Under the pieces are notes generated by a model. It was not told the origin of the DNA, made no database searches, and saw only the letters and a list, made by a program, of their open reading frames with translations. 64,000 bases of DNA from an uncultured Draconibacterium sp. GTDB taxonomy: Bacteria > Bacteroidota > Bacteroidia > Bacteroidales > Prolixibacteraceae. Below are positions 34,206 through 43,971 of this stretch, one piece after another. Made by a program: the position numbers and the translations under genes. Numbering within the stretch: position 1 is the first letter of the stretch; each line of letters starts with the position of its first letter. The stretch spans positions 372,001 to 436,000 of the forward strand of contig NZ_OY781365.1 in the NCBI RefSeq assembly GCF_963676815.1, in the 5' to 3' direction.

Positions 34206-36446
34206 CTACAACTGGAAAGTATATACATATTTCACCTGAAAAATCCGATTCAGGAATTTAGGTTCTTCCAAATCATTGTCTACATAATCTTCTGTTGGGC
34301 GTATTTCGTTATACACCACATACAAATCATTTCCTTCTTTTGGGTTATAACGCAGGCGGAAATTGGCAACGGTTACATCGTTAACACTGTTATACTGAAC
34401 AAATGAACTAAACGACAACTTGGTGTTGTACATATATAAAAACTTCAGGCGACCTACGTGGGCATTCATCTCCTGGTTACGGTTAGAGAAAACTACATGA
34501 CTGTAATTGTAATAGCCCGACAGTTGTAAACTGGCTGAAAGATTATAAATTGGCTGAACAGTTGCCGTAACGTTATTACCATCGTAAAACTGGCCACCCG
34601 ACATCATTATGGTTGTAGACAGTGGTTTCGAAACGGGCGACATTAATGTAAAGCGGCTGGTATATGTTTTGTATTTATCTGCCGGAACAACAACATCATC
34701 ATCCAGTTCAAATTCTTCATCAACACCTTCAATCCGGTAATTCAAATCCATATTTACCATCCACCCTTTTTTGGTATTTAAATTAAAACCCGGCCCGTAC
34801 ATTCCTGTTTCCAAACCTCCATCGGTAACCCGGTACGATTCGTAAAAAGTTCCGTCAATACTGAATTTAAATAGTTTCGACTCCGGCCCGGGAAGCCAGC
34901 CATACTGCAATTTTATTCTCGGTCCTTTTGTGCCATATTTTGATAAGAAACCAACCTGAGGATCAAAATTCTCGCCTGTGTACGCATAAGATAAATCGTA
35001 TGCAAAACCTACTTCGCTTCTGCGTTGCCAAGATGCCCGATAGAATGTATTTTCAATTCCGGCCGAAAAGTCGGTGCCTTCCGGATCAGTGGTTTGAGCC
35101 ACACCAGCTTCAATGTAATCATCGCCAAAAATGCGGAATATACCGTCCACACCATACGAATACGAATCGTTGATATCAGCACCAACTCTTGAGGTCATAA
35201 TTGCCCCAACATACGAATTGGTATTGATAACCTGGCGACGGAAACGCAGTACTCCAAAATTTTCTGATGGACTGGTATTCTGCTTTTGTGTTTGCATGTC
35301 CATAAATCCCATATCCCATTTTCCAATACGTCCGGTTAAACGGGCACCTCCCAGAATTGGTGTCAGGCAGCCGTCTTCGTCAATACCAATACGCCGACTG
35401 TAAAACAATTTACTGGGACCACTCAATTTGTAATCGAAAATACTCGAGCGCTCCTGAAAAAACATCCTTTTCTCGGGAAAGAACAAAGCATATCGCGTAA
35501 GATTCACTTGTTCGTCATCGGCTTCAACCTGTGCAAAATCGGTATTAAAAGTCAGATCCATCGTAAGGTTACTGGTAAGGCTGTATTTTATATCCACTCC
35601 CCCAGTCAGCTTATTGTCATCCGACGAATCAAAAGCGGTTTCCTCTTCATTTAAATCATTTATTTTTTCAGTTCCGACAGAAATGTAAGGTGCAATGTAA
35701 ACCGGCTTTTTGCTTTTCACTCCCGATAGTTCGATGGTTTGCGCCAGCGATGGTTTATTGGCCGCCAGTCTGCCGTATTTCGGATCAGCAGCTGGATAAG
35801 TATCCAACTCGTTGTTGTGACTTACGCCGCGGTTAATCAGCAATCCCATTTTTACACGTCCGTTAACTTCCTGAAAACGCAGACTTGAAAAAGGAATGCG
35901 CATCTCCACAGCCCAACCTGTTGCGGTACGCGCTGTTTTTACATCCCAGAAAGTATTCCAGCTGTAGTTTTGCGCTGTTGCCGTTCCAGGAGGACCTGGC
36001 ATTTTCTGTGCATCATTCGATACCGCATAATCAATACGTTGCCCTGCCGGCATGGTGAAAAAAGCCAGCGCATTTTCGTTATCGTCGTAAGTATCCAATA
36101 AAATTCCGAACGAATCGGGATTTTTAGATTTCTCGTCGCGCTTTTTACTGGTGGAAACAATGTTCTCAGGATTCTGATAGTTGAGAAAAGCACCTACCCA
36201 CAGGAAATTATCGTCGTAACTGATGTACGTTTTTGTATCCTCGCTTGGTGCAGCTTCAAAATTGGGGATATGCATAATTAGTTCAAACTGTCGGGCCTTT
36301 TGCCAGAAAGCTTCATCGGGCACTCCGTCGAAATTTACCGTTCCATCATTTTTGGCTATTTGCACAATATCCTGCCCGAACACAATGATGGAACTGCACG
36401 TGCATAAGATTAGCGACACTAACTTTAAAAAGAATTTGGTTTTCAT
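34206..36446 (-). CDS. DUF5916 outer-membrane protein with CBM9-like domain
   Basis: 746 residues from ATG 36446, which places the signal peptide at the N terminus; an upstream start (36476) would add ten polar residues. A family-9-like carbohydrate-binding beta-sandwich (about 25-215, DGVPDEAFWQKA motif) is followed by a long region of alternating strands ending in a terminal aromatic segment (YVYTFQL), typical of a transmembrane beta-barrel. Common in Bacteroidota, function unproven; it may bind or pass a glycan or peptide. It is preceded by a terminator hairpin, so it probably has its own promoter within 36447-36543. Confidence 0.8.
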   Translation of the reverse strand: MKTKFFLKLVSLILCTCSSIIVFGQDIVQIAKNDGTVNFDGVPDEAFWQKARQFELIMHIPNFEAAPSEDTKTYISYDDNFLWVGAFLNYQNPENIVSTSKKRDEKSKNPDSFGILLDTYDDNENALAFFTMPAGQRIDYAVSNDAQKMPGPPGTATAQNYSWNTFWDVKTARTATGWAVEMRIPFSSLRFQEVNGRVKMGLLINRGVSHNNELDTYPAADPKYGRLAANKPSLAQTIELSGVKSKKPVYIAPYISVGTEKINDLNEEETAFDSSDDNKLTGGVDIKYSLTSNLTMDLTFNTDFAQVEADDEQVNLTRYALFFPEKRMFFQERSSIFDYKLSGPSKLFYSRRIGIDEDGCLTPILGGARLTGRIGKWDMGFMDMQTQKQNTSPSENFGVLRFRRQVINTNSYVGAIMTSRVGADINDSYSYGVDGIFRIFGDDYIEAGVAQTTDPEGTDFSAGIENTFYRASWQRRSEVGFAYDLSYAYTGENFDPQVGFLSKYGTKGPRIKLQYGWLPGPESKLFKFSIDGTFYESYRVTDGGLETGMYGPGFNLNTKKGWMVNMDLNYRIEGVDEEFELDDDVVVPADKYKTYTSRFTLMSPVSKPLSTTIMMSGGQFYDGNNVTATVQPIYNLSASLQLSGYYNYSHVVFSNRNQEMNAHVGRLKFLYMYNTKLSFSSFVQYNSVNDVTVANFRLRYNPKEGNDLYVVYNEIRPTEDYVDNDLEEPKFLNRIFQVKYVYTFQL

Positions 36447-36543
36447 GTTATTACGGTTTTGGTCTAAAGGCTCCAAATCTGCCTTTCCGGCAGTTGCAAA
36501 GCCTCAATCGATTTGGTTAAGTTGATTTAAATTTTTTAAAGAA

Positions 36544-36571
36544 AGGATCTCCGATTTTACCCGAAGATCCT
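36544..36571 (-). terminator. Terminator-like hairpin after the GH3 lipoprotein gene
   Basis: On the minus strand, AGGATCTTCG pairs with CGGAGATCCT (10 bp, one wobble, 8-base loop), followed by a T-rich stretch. It lies 19 bases past the GH3 stop and before the DUF5916 gene. Confidence 0.65.
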
Positions 36572-36589
36572 GAAAAAACTGCGATTGTT

Positions 36590-38908
36590 TTATTTGTATG
36601 TATTTACTCTTTCGTCGTTAATTACTCCGCTCCAGTTCATACCGTAAGCAAAGTCGTATACATTGCCGATTTCGTCGGTATAACACTCCATGTCGCGAGG
36701 AACATCCTCAAACTGCTCTTCCACGGTTTTCATATTGGCAGGCAATTGAAAAGGCAATAAACCAGTAGGTTCGGCACTCCCTGTAATAAGGTCCATAATC
36801 GCCTGATCCTGCACTCCACAGTGAATGAGAATAGCATCGGCACTCTTCTCAAACTCGGCAGGAATAAACGGATTGGCAACGTTTACGACAACAATTACAG
36901 GTTTATCACCCATTTTTGCTTTTGTTTCGTTCACCACTTGCATGTCGTAAATGTTGGCTGCCTCGGTGGTTTTGCCTTTGTATGTTCTGTTGGTGAAATC
37001 TTCGAACGGACTTCCGCCTGCAATACTTGTTTCGCGCGCATATTTTGCGGTGTATGGTCCGTACTGAAGTGAAATCGGCACATAACCATTACCACCTTTC
37101 TCCTTGTCCTCAAGCGAGTACCCAGAGCCACCCTGCGGACTTGATATCAAACAAATGCCAAGATCTGCTTTTTCAGGAGCATCAACCACTTCGAAATAGT
37201 TGGCTACTACATCCATGTTTGCAGCGTCGCTCCAGCTTGGTTCAGTAACCATTCCAAACCAGTTGGCTCCACCCGGAGTGTATTTTTGCGGAATATAAAC
37301 TTTCAACTTCTTCTCTGCAGGCAAAACACCGTCCTTGTTTTTCAGCATCACAACCGATTTCAATTGTGCTTCGTAACCGGCTTTCATGTATTCCGGTTTC
37401 CCAACAATCTCTTCCGATTCTGCTACAACCAAATATGGATTTTCGAATAATCCCGGACGGATAATATTTTTCAGCAAACGAACTGCCGATTGCTCAAAAC
37501 GATTGCGCATGTATTCTTCGCCGTGTTCTTTCACTCCCATTTCATAAGCTTCCAAAACCGGCCCTTTTTCGTTGTTTCCGCCAAACTGGTCTGCTCCCGC
37601 CTCAATCACTTTGTAGTGACGTTCGGCAACTGAAAGGTTTTCCACGCCCCAACATTTGCCCAGGAATTCATGCACACTGCGCGTATCCGCGGTAATCATC
37701 CAGTCGGTACAAACCACGCCATCGTAACCGTACTCGCCTCTCAACAGATCGGTAATAATGTATTTATTGTAAGCGTTTCCTACGTTTTCGCCATTCTTCT
37801 GATCGATATTATATGAAATAGTATAATAAGGCATAACAGCTGTTGCTTTGCCCGTTGGACCATCCAGTTTAAAAGCACCTTCAGTAAACGGTTTCAACTG
37901 ATCCGACAGGTTGTTCCCCGGATAAACCGCATAAGCACCGTAACCAAAGTGTGCATCGCGACCTGCCTCTTCCGGGCCACCGCTTGGCCAGTGTTTTACC
38001 ATGGCATTTACACTTTCGAACCCCCAACCACCGGCAATTTCCTTAGCTGCCGAAGAGGTTTGAAATCCATCGACATAAGCACGTGCCAGATCGGTTGCCA
38101 AACCGGGATCGCCACCCATTGTTCCGCTAAAACGACTCCAGCGAGGTTCGGTCGATAAATCGATCTGAGGGGAAAGTGCTGTTGAAATTCCTAAAGCACG
38201 ATATTCGATAGAGGCGATTTCGCCAAATTGTTTCATCACCGCAGGATTGAAGGTTGCTGCCAAACCCAAAGTGGTTGGCCACATTGAAATATCGCCACCG
38301 GCACCGGCATTGTATTCGGTTTCCGCTCTTGTTCCGTGGCGCGGATCGGTACTTGTATTTCCGGGAATTCCCAAACCAAGACCTTCAACCAGAGCTTGCA
38401 TGTTGTTATTCCATTGTGCTGCTACTCCAGGACTTTCAACTGTAGTAATCAAAACATGACGTAGATTATCCTCATTAAGAAACTTTATTTGCTGATCGGT
38501 CAAATCACTTGATTTTGCTCCAGCCTCTGAAAAAGGTTTGCCGTTGTAAGTTCCGGCACCAAAACCACCACTTCCGGCAGGTATCGACTGGTGTCCGCTG
38601 TATAACATTAATCCGGCAATTTGCTCTACCGACATTTTTGAAGCCAGGTCTTTGGCGCGCTCATCAACCGACTTGCGCCAGTCTTCGTACACATCAAGTT
38701 CGCCATTCTGATTGAGGTCTTTAAAAGCATAACCACCATCGGTAATGAGTGTTACTCCTGATTTAGGAGAATACCCTAAAGTTGCTCCACCTTCATTGTG
38801 AACAAGATTAAAATCTCCCATTTCTTCTTCGGTCCATTTGGGGCCACAACCGTTAAGTACAGTAATTGCAAATAACGCAATCAGTACACCTGAAATTTGT
38901 TTTTTCAT
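36590..38908 (-). CDS. GH3 glycosidase lipoprotein with EF-hand-like loop
   Basis: 772 residues from ATG 38908, giving a lipoprotein signal with LNGC (Cys21); the longer frame start at 38983 lies in the upstream gene and is rejected. GH3 barrel and (alpha/beta)6 sandwich: KHWPSGGP substrate-binding motif, nucleophile Asp402 in VVCTDW. Just after the signal there is a perfect EF-hand-type 12-residue loop (DLNQNGELDVYE, 64-75), probably a calcium site. Likely beta-glucosidase or beta-xylosidase. It follows the carboxylesterase gene by ten bases and is co-transcribed with it. Confidence 0.9.
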   Translation of the reverse strand: MKKQISGVLIALFAITVLNGCGPKWTEEEMGDFNLVHNEGGATLGYSPKSGVTLITDGGYAFKDLNQNGELDVYEDWRKSVDERAKDLASKMSVEQIAGLMLYSGHQSIPAGSGGFGAGTYNGKPFSEAGAKSSDLTDQQIKFLNEDNLRHVLITTVESPGVAAQWNNNMQALVEGLGLGIPGNTSTDPRHGTRAETEYNAGAGGDISMWPTTLGLAATFNPAVMKQFGEIASIEYRALGISTALSPQIDLSTEPRWSRFSGTMGGDPGLATDLARAYVDGFQTSSAAKEIAGGWGFESVNAMVKHWPSGGPEEAGRDAHFGYGAYAVYPGNNLSDQLKPFTEGAFKLDGPTGKATAVMPYYTISYNIDQKNGENVGNAYNKYIITDLLRGEYGYDGVVCTDWMITADTRSVHEFLGKCWGVENLSVAERHYKVIEAGADQFGGNNEKGPVLEAYEMGVKEHGEEYMRNRFEQSAVRLLKNIIRPGLFENPYLVVAESEEIVGKPEYMKAGYEAQLKSVVMLKNKDGVLPAEKKLKVYIPQKYTPGGANWFGMVTEPSWSDAANMDVVANYFEVVDAPEKADLGICLISSPQGGSGYSLEDKEKGGNGYVPISLQYGPYTAKYARETSIAGGSPFEDFTNRTYKGKTTEAANIYDMQVVNETKAKMGDKPVIVVVNVANPFIPAEFEKSADAILIHCGVQDQAIMDLITGSAEPTGLLPFQLPANMKTVEEQFEDVPRDMECYTDEIGNVYDFAYGMNWSGVINDERVNTYK

Positions 38909-38918
38909 AGTTATAGTT

Positions 38919-40481
38919 TTAGTTGGTTCCGGAATAAAATTTATCAAGAAATTTAAGCAGTTCAGTACTTGGCAAATCACCACACGCTGATGTAGTATTG
39001 AAATGCATTGCTTTCAGATTATCGGGAGTTGCTGCTTCCCATCCGGGCAATCCTTCTGCATTTGGATTTCCCGAAGTAGCAAAATTCACCCAGTAATCCG
39101 ACATCAGGTCGGCTAGTTTATAGTCAGCCTCTGTCCATGGACGCGGACTCATTTTCAAATTATTGTAGGCATACGGAACTTCGCCGGTATGGAAAGCACC
39201 AAAATCCTGCATACCATCGGCATAAGGCACATCACGCTCAAAACGGTACATAAATACTTTTGACGTAGCGGTTTGATTTTGCAGCTGCATCCATTTGTAC
39301 GACTGGATACCAAAAGTTTGCAATGCTCCCAAATCGTTTTGAATAGCGAAAGCTTCTTCGTCAGTGTCCATTGGGAATTTAGCCAAAAACTCGTCAGCCA
39401 TATCGCCAAATTGTTGTTTTACACGCTCTTTGAATCGATCTGCAGGAACTGGAGGAGGGCCAAATCCTTCATCTTCATTCCATCCAATAATTACAGGAAC
39501 ATCATTTTGTTCTCCGTTGGCAAAGATTTCGCCAACCGATTTTGGAAGAAAATAACCATCAACAATAGGAGCACCACCGCCTCTGCCACTTAAAATCTCT
39601 TCGGCACTTTTTGCTCGCAATTCATTAATGGATGATGCTCCCAGTGATTCAGCGAATTTTACGCCTGCTTCTTCAGCCGATTTCAGATCGCCACCACGTG
39701 CCAATGCATTGGTTGACAAAACAGCACCGCCACTCTCTGCAATGGCTCGATGAATCAGTCCTTTTGTTAACGGACTAGCCACCAAATAATTGATACTAAA
39801 CGCACCTGCCGACTGACCGGCAATGGTTACATTATTTGGATCGCCACCAAAAGCAGCAATATTTTTATTTACCCATTTCAGCGCTTCCACCTGGTCGAGC
39901 AAACCATAATTTCCTGAAGCGTTATTTGGCGATTCAGCAGTAAGTTCCGGATGGGCCAAAAATCCTAAAGTTCCCACACGATAATTTATACTAATAAAAA
40001 CGAGGCCTTTTTTTGCCATTTCCTCGCCATCGTAGATAGGCACAGCACTTCCACCACTTGAAAAACCACCGCCATAAATGTAAACGAACACAGGGCGTTT
40101 TTCAGTAGCATCATTGGCAGGCGTCCAGACATTCAGATACAAACAGTCTTCGCTTAACGGTTCTTTTGGAGCAATATATTCCTGTGTCCACATTCTGAAC
40201 GGCATTGGAGTGCCTTGAATAGGACTAGCTGAAAACTCGGTGCATTGTTTCACGCCTTCCCACGGTTGAACAGGCTGCGGTTCTTTCCAACGCAAATCGC
40301 CCACAGGAGGCGCTGCAAACGGAATTCCTTTAAAAGTAGTAATTCCGGTAGTTTCATCAAACGAACCGCTTACCGTTCCATCGGCAATAGCTACACTGTC
40401 TTTTATTGGTTTGGGTGGCTGCGAACATGCCCAAAGAACAAGGGCAATACCAAGAAATAGAATCACGCGTACGTTTTTCAT
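38919..40481 (-). CDS. Type-B carboxylesterase lipoprotein
   Basis: 520 residues from ATG 40481 with a lipoprotein signal (LWAC, Cys19); further in-frame codons upstream overlap the GH3 gene in another frame and are rejected. PF00135 fold: Ser224 in GQSAG, acidic residue in NEDEG, His in AFHTGEV, oxyanion loop YGGGF. It hydrolyses esters at the cell surface or in the periplasm. It lies between two GH3 genes. Its start codon is inside one arm of a long inverted repeat, suggesting translational control. It is distinct from the Tat-type paralogue at 9738-11417. Confidence 0.9.
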   Translation of the reverse strand: MKNVRVILFLGIALVLWACSQPPKPIKDSVAIADGTVSGSFDETTGITTFKGIPFAAPPVGDLRWKEPQPVQPWEGVKQCTEFSASPIQGTPMPFRMWTQEYIAPKEPLSEDCLYLNVWTPANDATEKRPVFVYIYGGGFSSGGSAVPIYDGEEMAKKGLVFISINYRVGTLGFLAHPELTAESPNNASGNYGLLDQVEALKWVNKNIAAFGGDPNNVTIAGQSAGAFSINYLVASPLTKGLIHRAIAESGGAVLSTNALARGGDLKSAEEAGVKFAESLGASSINELRAKSAEEILSGRGGGAPIVDGYFLPKSVGEIFANGEQNDVPVIIGWNEDEGFGPPPVPADRFKERVKQQFGDMADEFLAKFPMDTDEEAFAIQNDLGALQTFGIQSYKWMQLQNQTATSKVFMYRFERDVPYADGMQDFGAFHTGEVPYAYNNLKMSPRPWTEADYKLADLMSDYWVNFATSGNPNAEGLPGWEAATPDNLKAMHFNTTSACGDLPSTELLKFLDKFYSGTN

Positions 40482-40605
40482 AGGTAGTAGGTTTACAATT
40501 TGTTTAGTCTTAAAAAGATCGTTTAATTCACAGGTTAAGGAAAAGGGAACTCCCCTCCTGAATAATTTCAGGAAGAGAGTATTTAACCAAGTCCCACTAC
40601 CTATG
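40479..40605. promoter_or_regulatory. 127-base nested inverted repeat covering GH3 stop and esterase start
   Basis: CATAGGTAGT (40479-40488) and its perfect complement ACTACCTATG (40596-40605) flank the whole gap. Inside are GGTTAA/TTAACC and a TCCTGAA-TAAT-TTCAGGA hairpin with an ACTC/GAGT extension. In the minus-strand RNA the 3' arm contains the AUG of the esterase and the 5' arm is the last codons and stop of the upstream GH3. Ribosomes finishing GH3 would open the outer stem. The pairing is seen; the role is inferred. Confidence 0.6.
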
Positions 40606-43029
40606 TATTTTTTCAAAGTCTTTTTGAGGCACCATTGCTTTTGATACCTTTTCGACTGTAATATCGTTGGCAACAGAGAAAGTTGCTTTTTCTTTAATGT
40701 CTTTTGAAGAAGCCCCAACTTTAACAGTGTAATCGCCTGCTTCAGTAATCCAGCTTGTACTAGCTTCGTCGAACGAAGCCAAAAGTGCCGCATCAATATC
40801 AAATGTAAGAGTTGCAGATTTACCCGGTTTTAACAAAGCTGTTTTTCCGAAGGCTACCAACTCTTCTTCCGGCTTTTCTAATTCTTTACCGGGAGCACTG
40901 GCATAAACCTGAACCACCTCTTTTCCGGCTACATCACCTGTATTTTTCACATCTACAGAAACCGTAATTTTACCATCGAATTTTTTATCGCTCAGTTTCA
41001 GGTTACTGTATTCAAATGTTGTGTACGATTTTCCGTAACCAAATTCGTAAGCCACTGGCACTTCGAACGTATTGAAATAACGGTATCCAACGTAAATATC
41101 TTCTTCGTAAACCACTTCCCATGGCACGCGGCGCATCATCGAGAATCCTGACTGGTCGGCGGTATTATCTTCTGCTCCCTCTTGTTTTACAGCCTCGCCT
41201 GGGAAATTATCCGACGACGAACCATCATCGTATTTCACAGGGAAAGTCTGTGCCAGTTTACCTGACGGATTTACTTTACCGGAAAGTACATCAACTACAG
41301 AGTTACCACCTTCTTGTCCGGGTTGCCACGCACAAAGAATGGCATCAGGAATATTGCTCCAGCTGGCTGTTTCAACAACGCCTCCAACATTAAGAATAAC
41401 CACTGACTTTTTACCTTTTGCATGGAAAGCTTCGGTTACCGTTTTAATCAGATCCTGTTCATTTTTATTCAGATAAAAGTCGCCTTCAACAGCTTCGCGG
41501 TCGCCACCTTCTCCGGCATTACGTCCGATTGTAATCAAAGCAATATCAGCTTTTGAAGCCATGTCTTCAGCTATCGATGCATCCAAAGCCATTTCGTCAA
41601 CAGGAATTTTTCCACCCATTAAAGCTGCCAGAAAGTTTCTTGAATTATCCTGCGTTTTCCGAGCTTCTTCCATGTATGTTTCGTAGGTATCTTTAAGATC
41701 GTCGTAAGTTTTGTATCCTGCATTATCCAGTCCTTGCAATAACGAAACAGTGTAAGCCTCGTTAACGTCGCCACTACCGGTTCCTCCTGAAATAAAATCG
41801 TATGAAGTATTACCGAAAGCGGCAACATTTTTAATACTTTTTGCGAATGGAAGTGCACCCTTGTTTTCCAGCAAAACCATACCATCAGTAGCTGCCTGAC
41901 GGGTTACTTCGGCATGTGCTTTCAGATCAGGTTTGTTTGAAATTTTATAGCCTCTGTTACGTGGTGTTTCAACCATGATATTCAGGATGCGTTCTACATT
42001 TGTGTCTAAAACCGCCTCATCAAGGTTTCCTGATTTTACAGCTTCAATTAATGTTTGAATGGCTTGTGGAGAACCCGGCTGGATCATGTCATTTCCGGCT
42101 TTCATTTGGGCAACAACATCGCTACCACCTCCCCAGTCAGTCATTACATATCCTGCAAATCCCCAATCGTCGCGAAGAATTTTGGTTAACAGGTCGTGAC
42201 TTTCAGAAGTATAAACACCATTTACTTTATTGTATGATGACATCACTGTCCACGGTTCGCTTTCCTGTACGGCAATTTTAAATCCTTTCAGGTAGATCTC
42301 ACGCAGTGCACGTTCGCTAACAATTACATCAACCGACATACGGTTTGTTTCCTGGTTATTCACTGCAAAGTGTTTTATTGAAGTTCCCACGCTATTCGAC
42401 TGGATACCTCTCACCATAGCGGCTGCCATTTTTCCGGCTACCAGCGGATCTTCAGAATAATATTCGAAGTTACGCCCACAAAGCGGGTCGCGCTGAATAT
42501 TTAGTGCAGGAGCCAAAAGCACATCGCCTCCATATTCCAACACTTCTTTTCCCATCGCTTTTCCTACCGATTCTACCAACTCGGTATCCCACGATGAAGC
42601 CATTACCGTAGCAATAGGGAAAGCTGTACAATAATAAGTATCGGTTTCGCCTTCGCGGGTTGGGCTGATACGTAATCCGGCAGGACCATCTGCTAAAGTC
42701 TGGCTTGTAACTCCCAAATCAGGATATTCAGCAGTTACACCTGCAGTTCCGGGCAAATACCCCCTGATTTTTTCCACCATCTTTCCGTAAGGAGTGCTGG
42801 TATCAAGACCTCCACCAAACATTGGCGGCATTTGTTCGCGAATAGAATCGGGCAAAGGAAAATACATTCCTGTTCCGATTACTAGTTGAGCCTTTTGCTC
42901 TAAAGTCATCGACTTTACAATTTCTTTTACACTTTTTTGTTGTGAGACACTTGCAGATACATACCCTGAAGCAAGAAAAAGAATACTTAAAAATAATAGA
43001 CTGATACGTCTGGATTCGTTCATAATCAT
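40597..43029 (-). CDS. Exported GH3 beta-glucosidase/xylosidase with Fn3-like domain
   Basis: 810 residues from the first of two nearby ATGs (the other, at 43023, would remove two). Signal peptide about 1-27 (VSAS). The full three-domain GH3 layout is present: barrel with KHFAVNN and nucleophile Asp298 in YVMTDWGG, (alpha/beta)6 sandwich with RNAGEGGDRE, and a C-terminal Fn3-like domain (VKNTGDVAGKEVVQVY). It is an exo-acting beta-glycosidase in the periplasm. First gene of a GH3-esterase-GH3 operon, divergent from the Nudix-type regulator, which is probably its repressor or activator. Confidence 0.92.
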   Translation of the reverse strand: MIMNESRRISLLFLSILFLASGYVSASVSQQKSVKEIVKSMTLEQKAQLVIGTGMYFPLPDSIREQMPPMFGGGLDTSTPYGKMVEKIRGYLPGTAGVTAEYPDLGVTSQTLADGPAGLRISPTREGETDTYYCTAFPIATVMASSWDTELVESVGKAMGKEVLEYGGDVLLAPALNIQRDPLCGRNFEYYSEDPLVAGKMAAAMVRGIQSNSVGTSIKHFAVNNQETNRMSVDVIVSERALREIYLKGFKIAVQESEPWTVMSSYNKVNGVYTSESHDLLTKILRDDWGFAGYVMTDWGGGSDVVAQMKAGNDMIQPGSPQAIQTLIEAVKSGNLDEAVLDTNVERILNIMVETPRNRGYKISNKPDLKAHAEVTRQAATDGMVLLENKGALPFAKSIKNVAAFGNTSYDFISGGTGSGDVNEAYTVSLLQGLDNAGYKTYDDLKDTYETYMEEARKTQDNSRNFLAALMGGKIPVDEMALDASIAEDMASKADIALITIGRNAGEGGDREAVEGDFYLNKNEQDLIKTVTEAFHAKGKKSVVILNVGGVVETASWSNIPDAILCAWQPGQEGGNSVVDVLSGKVNPSGKLAQTFPVKYDDGSSSDNFPGEAVKQEGAEDNTADQSGFSMMRRVPWEVVYEEDIYVGYRYFNTFEVPVAYEFGYGKSYTTFEYSNLKLSDKKFDGKITVSVDVKNTGDVAGKEVVQVYASAPGKELEKPEEELVAFGKTALLKPGKSATLTFDIDAALLASFDEASTSWITEAGDYTVKVGASSKDIKEKATFSVANDITVEKVSKAMVPQKDFEKIHR

Positions 43030-43123
43030 GGTGAAGAATTTAGTTCTAATTTAGTTTTACTGTTTTAGCCGACTCACAAAGACCTATCGACCGGGTTGAA
43101 GATAAGAATAAATTCAACACCTA

Positions 43124-43138
43124 GTGTCAACACGACAC
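43124..43138. promoter_or_regulatory. Candidate operator GTGTC-N5-GACAC
   Basis: A perfect 5-bp inverted repeat with a 5-base spacer lies between the GH3 and Nudix-regulator genes, 95 bases before the GH3 start and 77 before the regulator start. Dyads of this size are usual for winged-HTH dimers. Binding by the adjacent regulator is inferred. Confidence 0.45.
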
Positions 43139-43214
43139 ATTATTATATTTTTAAACATATTCAATTAATATTCACAGAAAAATGACTAATTTGTAAGCAT
43201 AAAATTTTGAGACT

Positions 43215-43967
43215 TTGACAACAACTAAACCTTTTAATTCTGCAAATTATTTAAACCACATATCGTTAGACTGTGTGATTTTCGGATTCAGTAATAACGA
43301 ACTTAAAGTATTGCTTTTACATTTAAAATATTCAAAAGCGTATACACTTCCCGGCGGATTTTTGGGCAATAATGAAACCCTGGAGGAGGCAGCAAAACGG
43401 ATCGTGAAAGAACGTACCGGACTTGACAATTTATTTCTAAAGCAATTTAAAATATTTAGTGATCCGGAACGTGCCAGATCGAACAAAGCAGTTATGGATG
43501 GAATTATGGCCGGAGCAATTCCTGATCCATCATTTTTCGACAACCGTTTTATCTCCATTGGATTTTATGCACTGGTCGACTTTTCGAAAGTTAAACCTAC
43601 TCCGGATCTGTTCTCCGACCGCTGCGACTGGATTGGGCTTAACAACGATGTTTCAATGCTACTTGACCACAAACAAATAATTCAGGAAGCGCATACAACT
43701 TTGCGTTTACAGCTTAATCAGCAACCAATTGGCCTTAAACTGTTACCAAAGAAATTTACTATGCCCGAACTTCAAAAACTATATGAAACTATTCTTGGCC
43801 GCGAACTGGATCGTCGCAATTTTCAGCGAAAAATGCTCAACTACAATATTCTTGACAAATTAAAAGAACGCAAAACAGGCGGAGCTCATAAATCGCCATA
43901 TCTGTATTCGTTTAATATTGAACGCTACCAAAAAGCGCTTGAGGATGGATTAAGTGGAATTTGGTAG
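43215..43967 (+). CDS. Nudix-domain transcriptional regulator (NrtR/AraR type)
   Basis: 250 residues. The N-terminal Nudix fold (about 10-150) has a degenerate Nudix box: GGFLGNNETLEE is kept, but the catalytic REUxEE part reads RIVKER, so it should bind rather than hydrolyse its ligand. The C-terminal winged HTH lies at about 165-245 (KFTMPELQKLYETILG, DRRNFQRKM). In Bacteroidota such proteins control pentose or other sugar genes, with a sugar or nucleotide-sugar-like effector. The start must be TTG 43215, since a stop lies 15 bases upstream and no suitable ATG follows. Its stop faces the convergent exporter gene across four bases. Confidence 0.88.
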   Translation: MTTTKPFNSANYLNHISLDCVIFGFSNNELKVLLLHLKYSKAYTLPGGFLGNNETLEEAAKRIVKERTGLDNLFLKQFKIFSDPERARSNKAVMDGIMAGAIPDPSFFDNRFISIGFYALVDFSKVKPTPDLFSDRCDWIGLNNDVSMLLDHKQIIQEAHTTLRLQLNQQPIGLKLLPKKFTMPELQKLYETILGRELDRRNFQRKMLNYNILDKLKERKTGGAHKSPYLYSFNIERYQKALEDGLSGIW

Positions 43968-43971
43968 AAAC

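Noticed and set aside
40482..40802. N-terminal extension of the carboxylesterase at 38919-40481
   Set aside because: It overlaps GH3 coding sequence in another frame and lacks a signal peptide, whereas ATG 40481 gives a lipoprotein signal.
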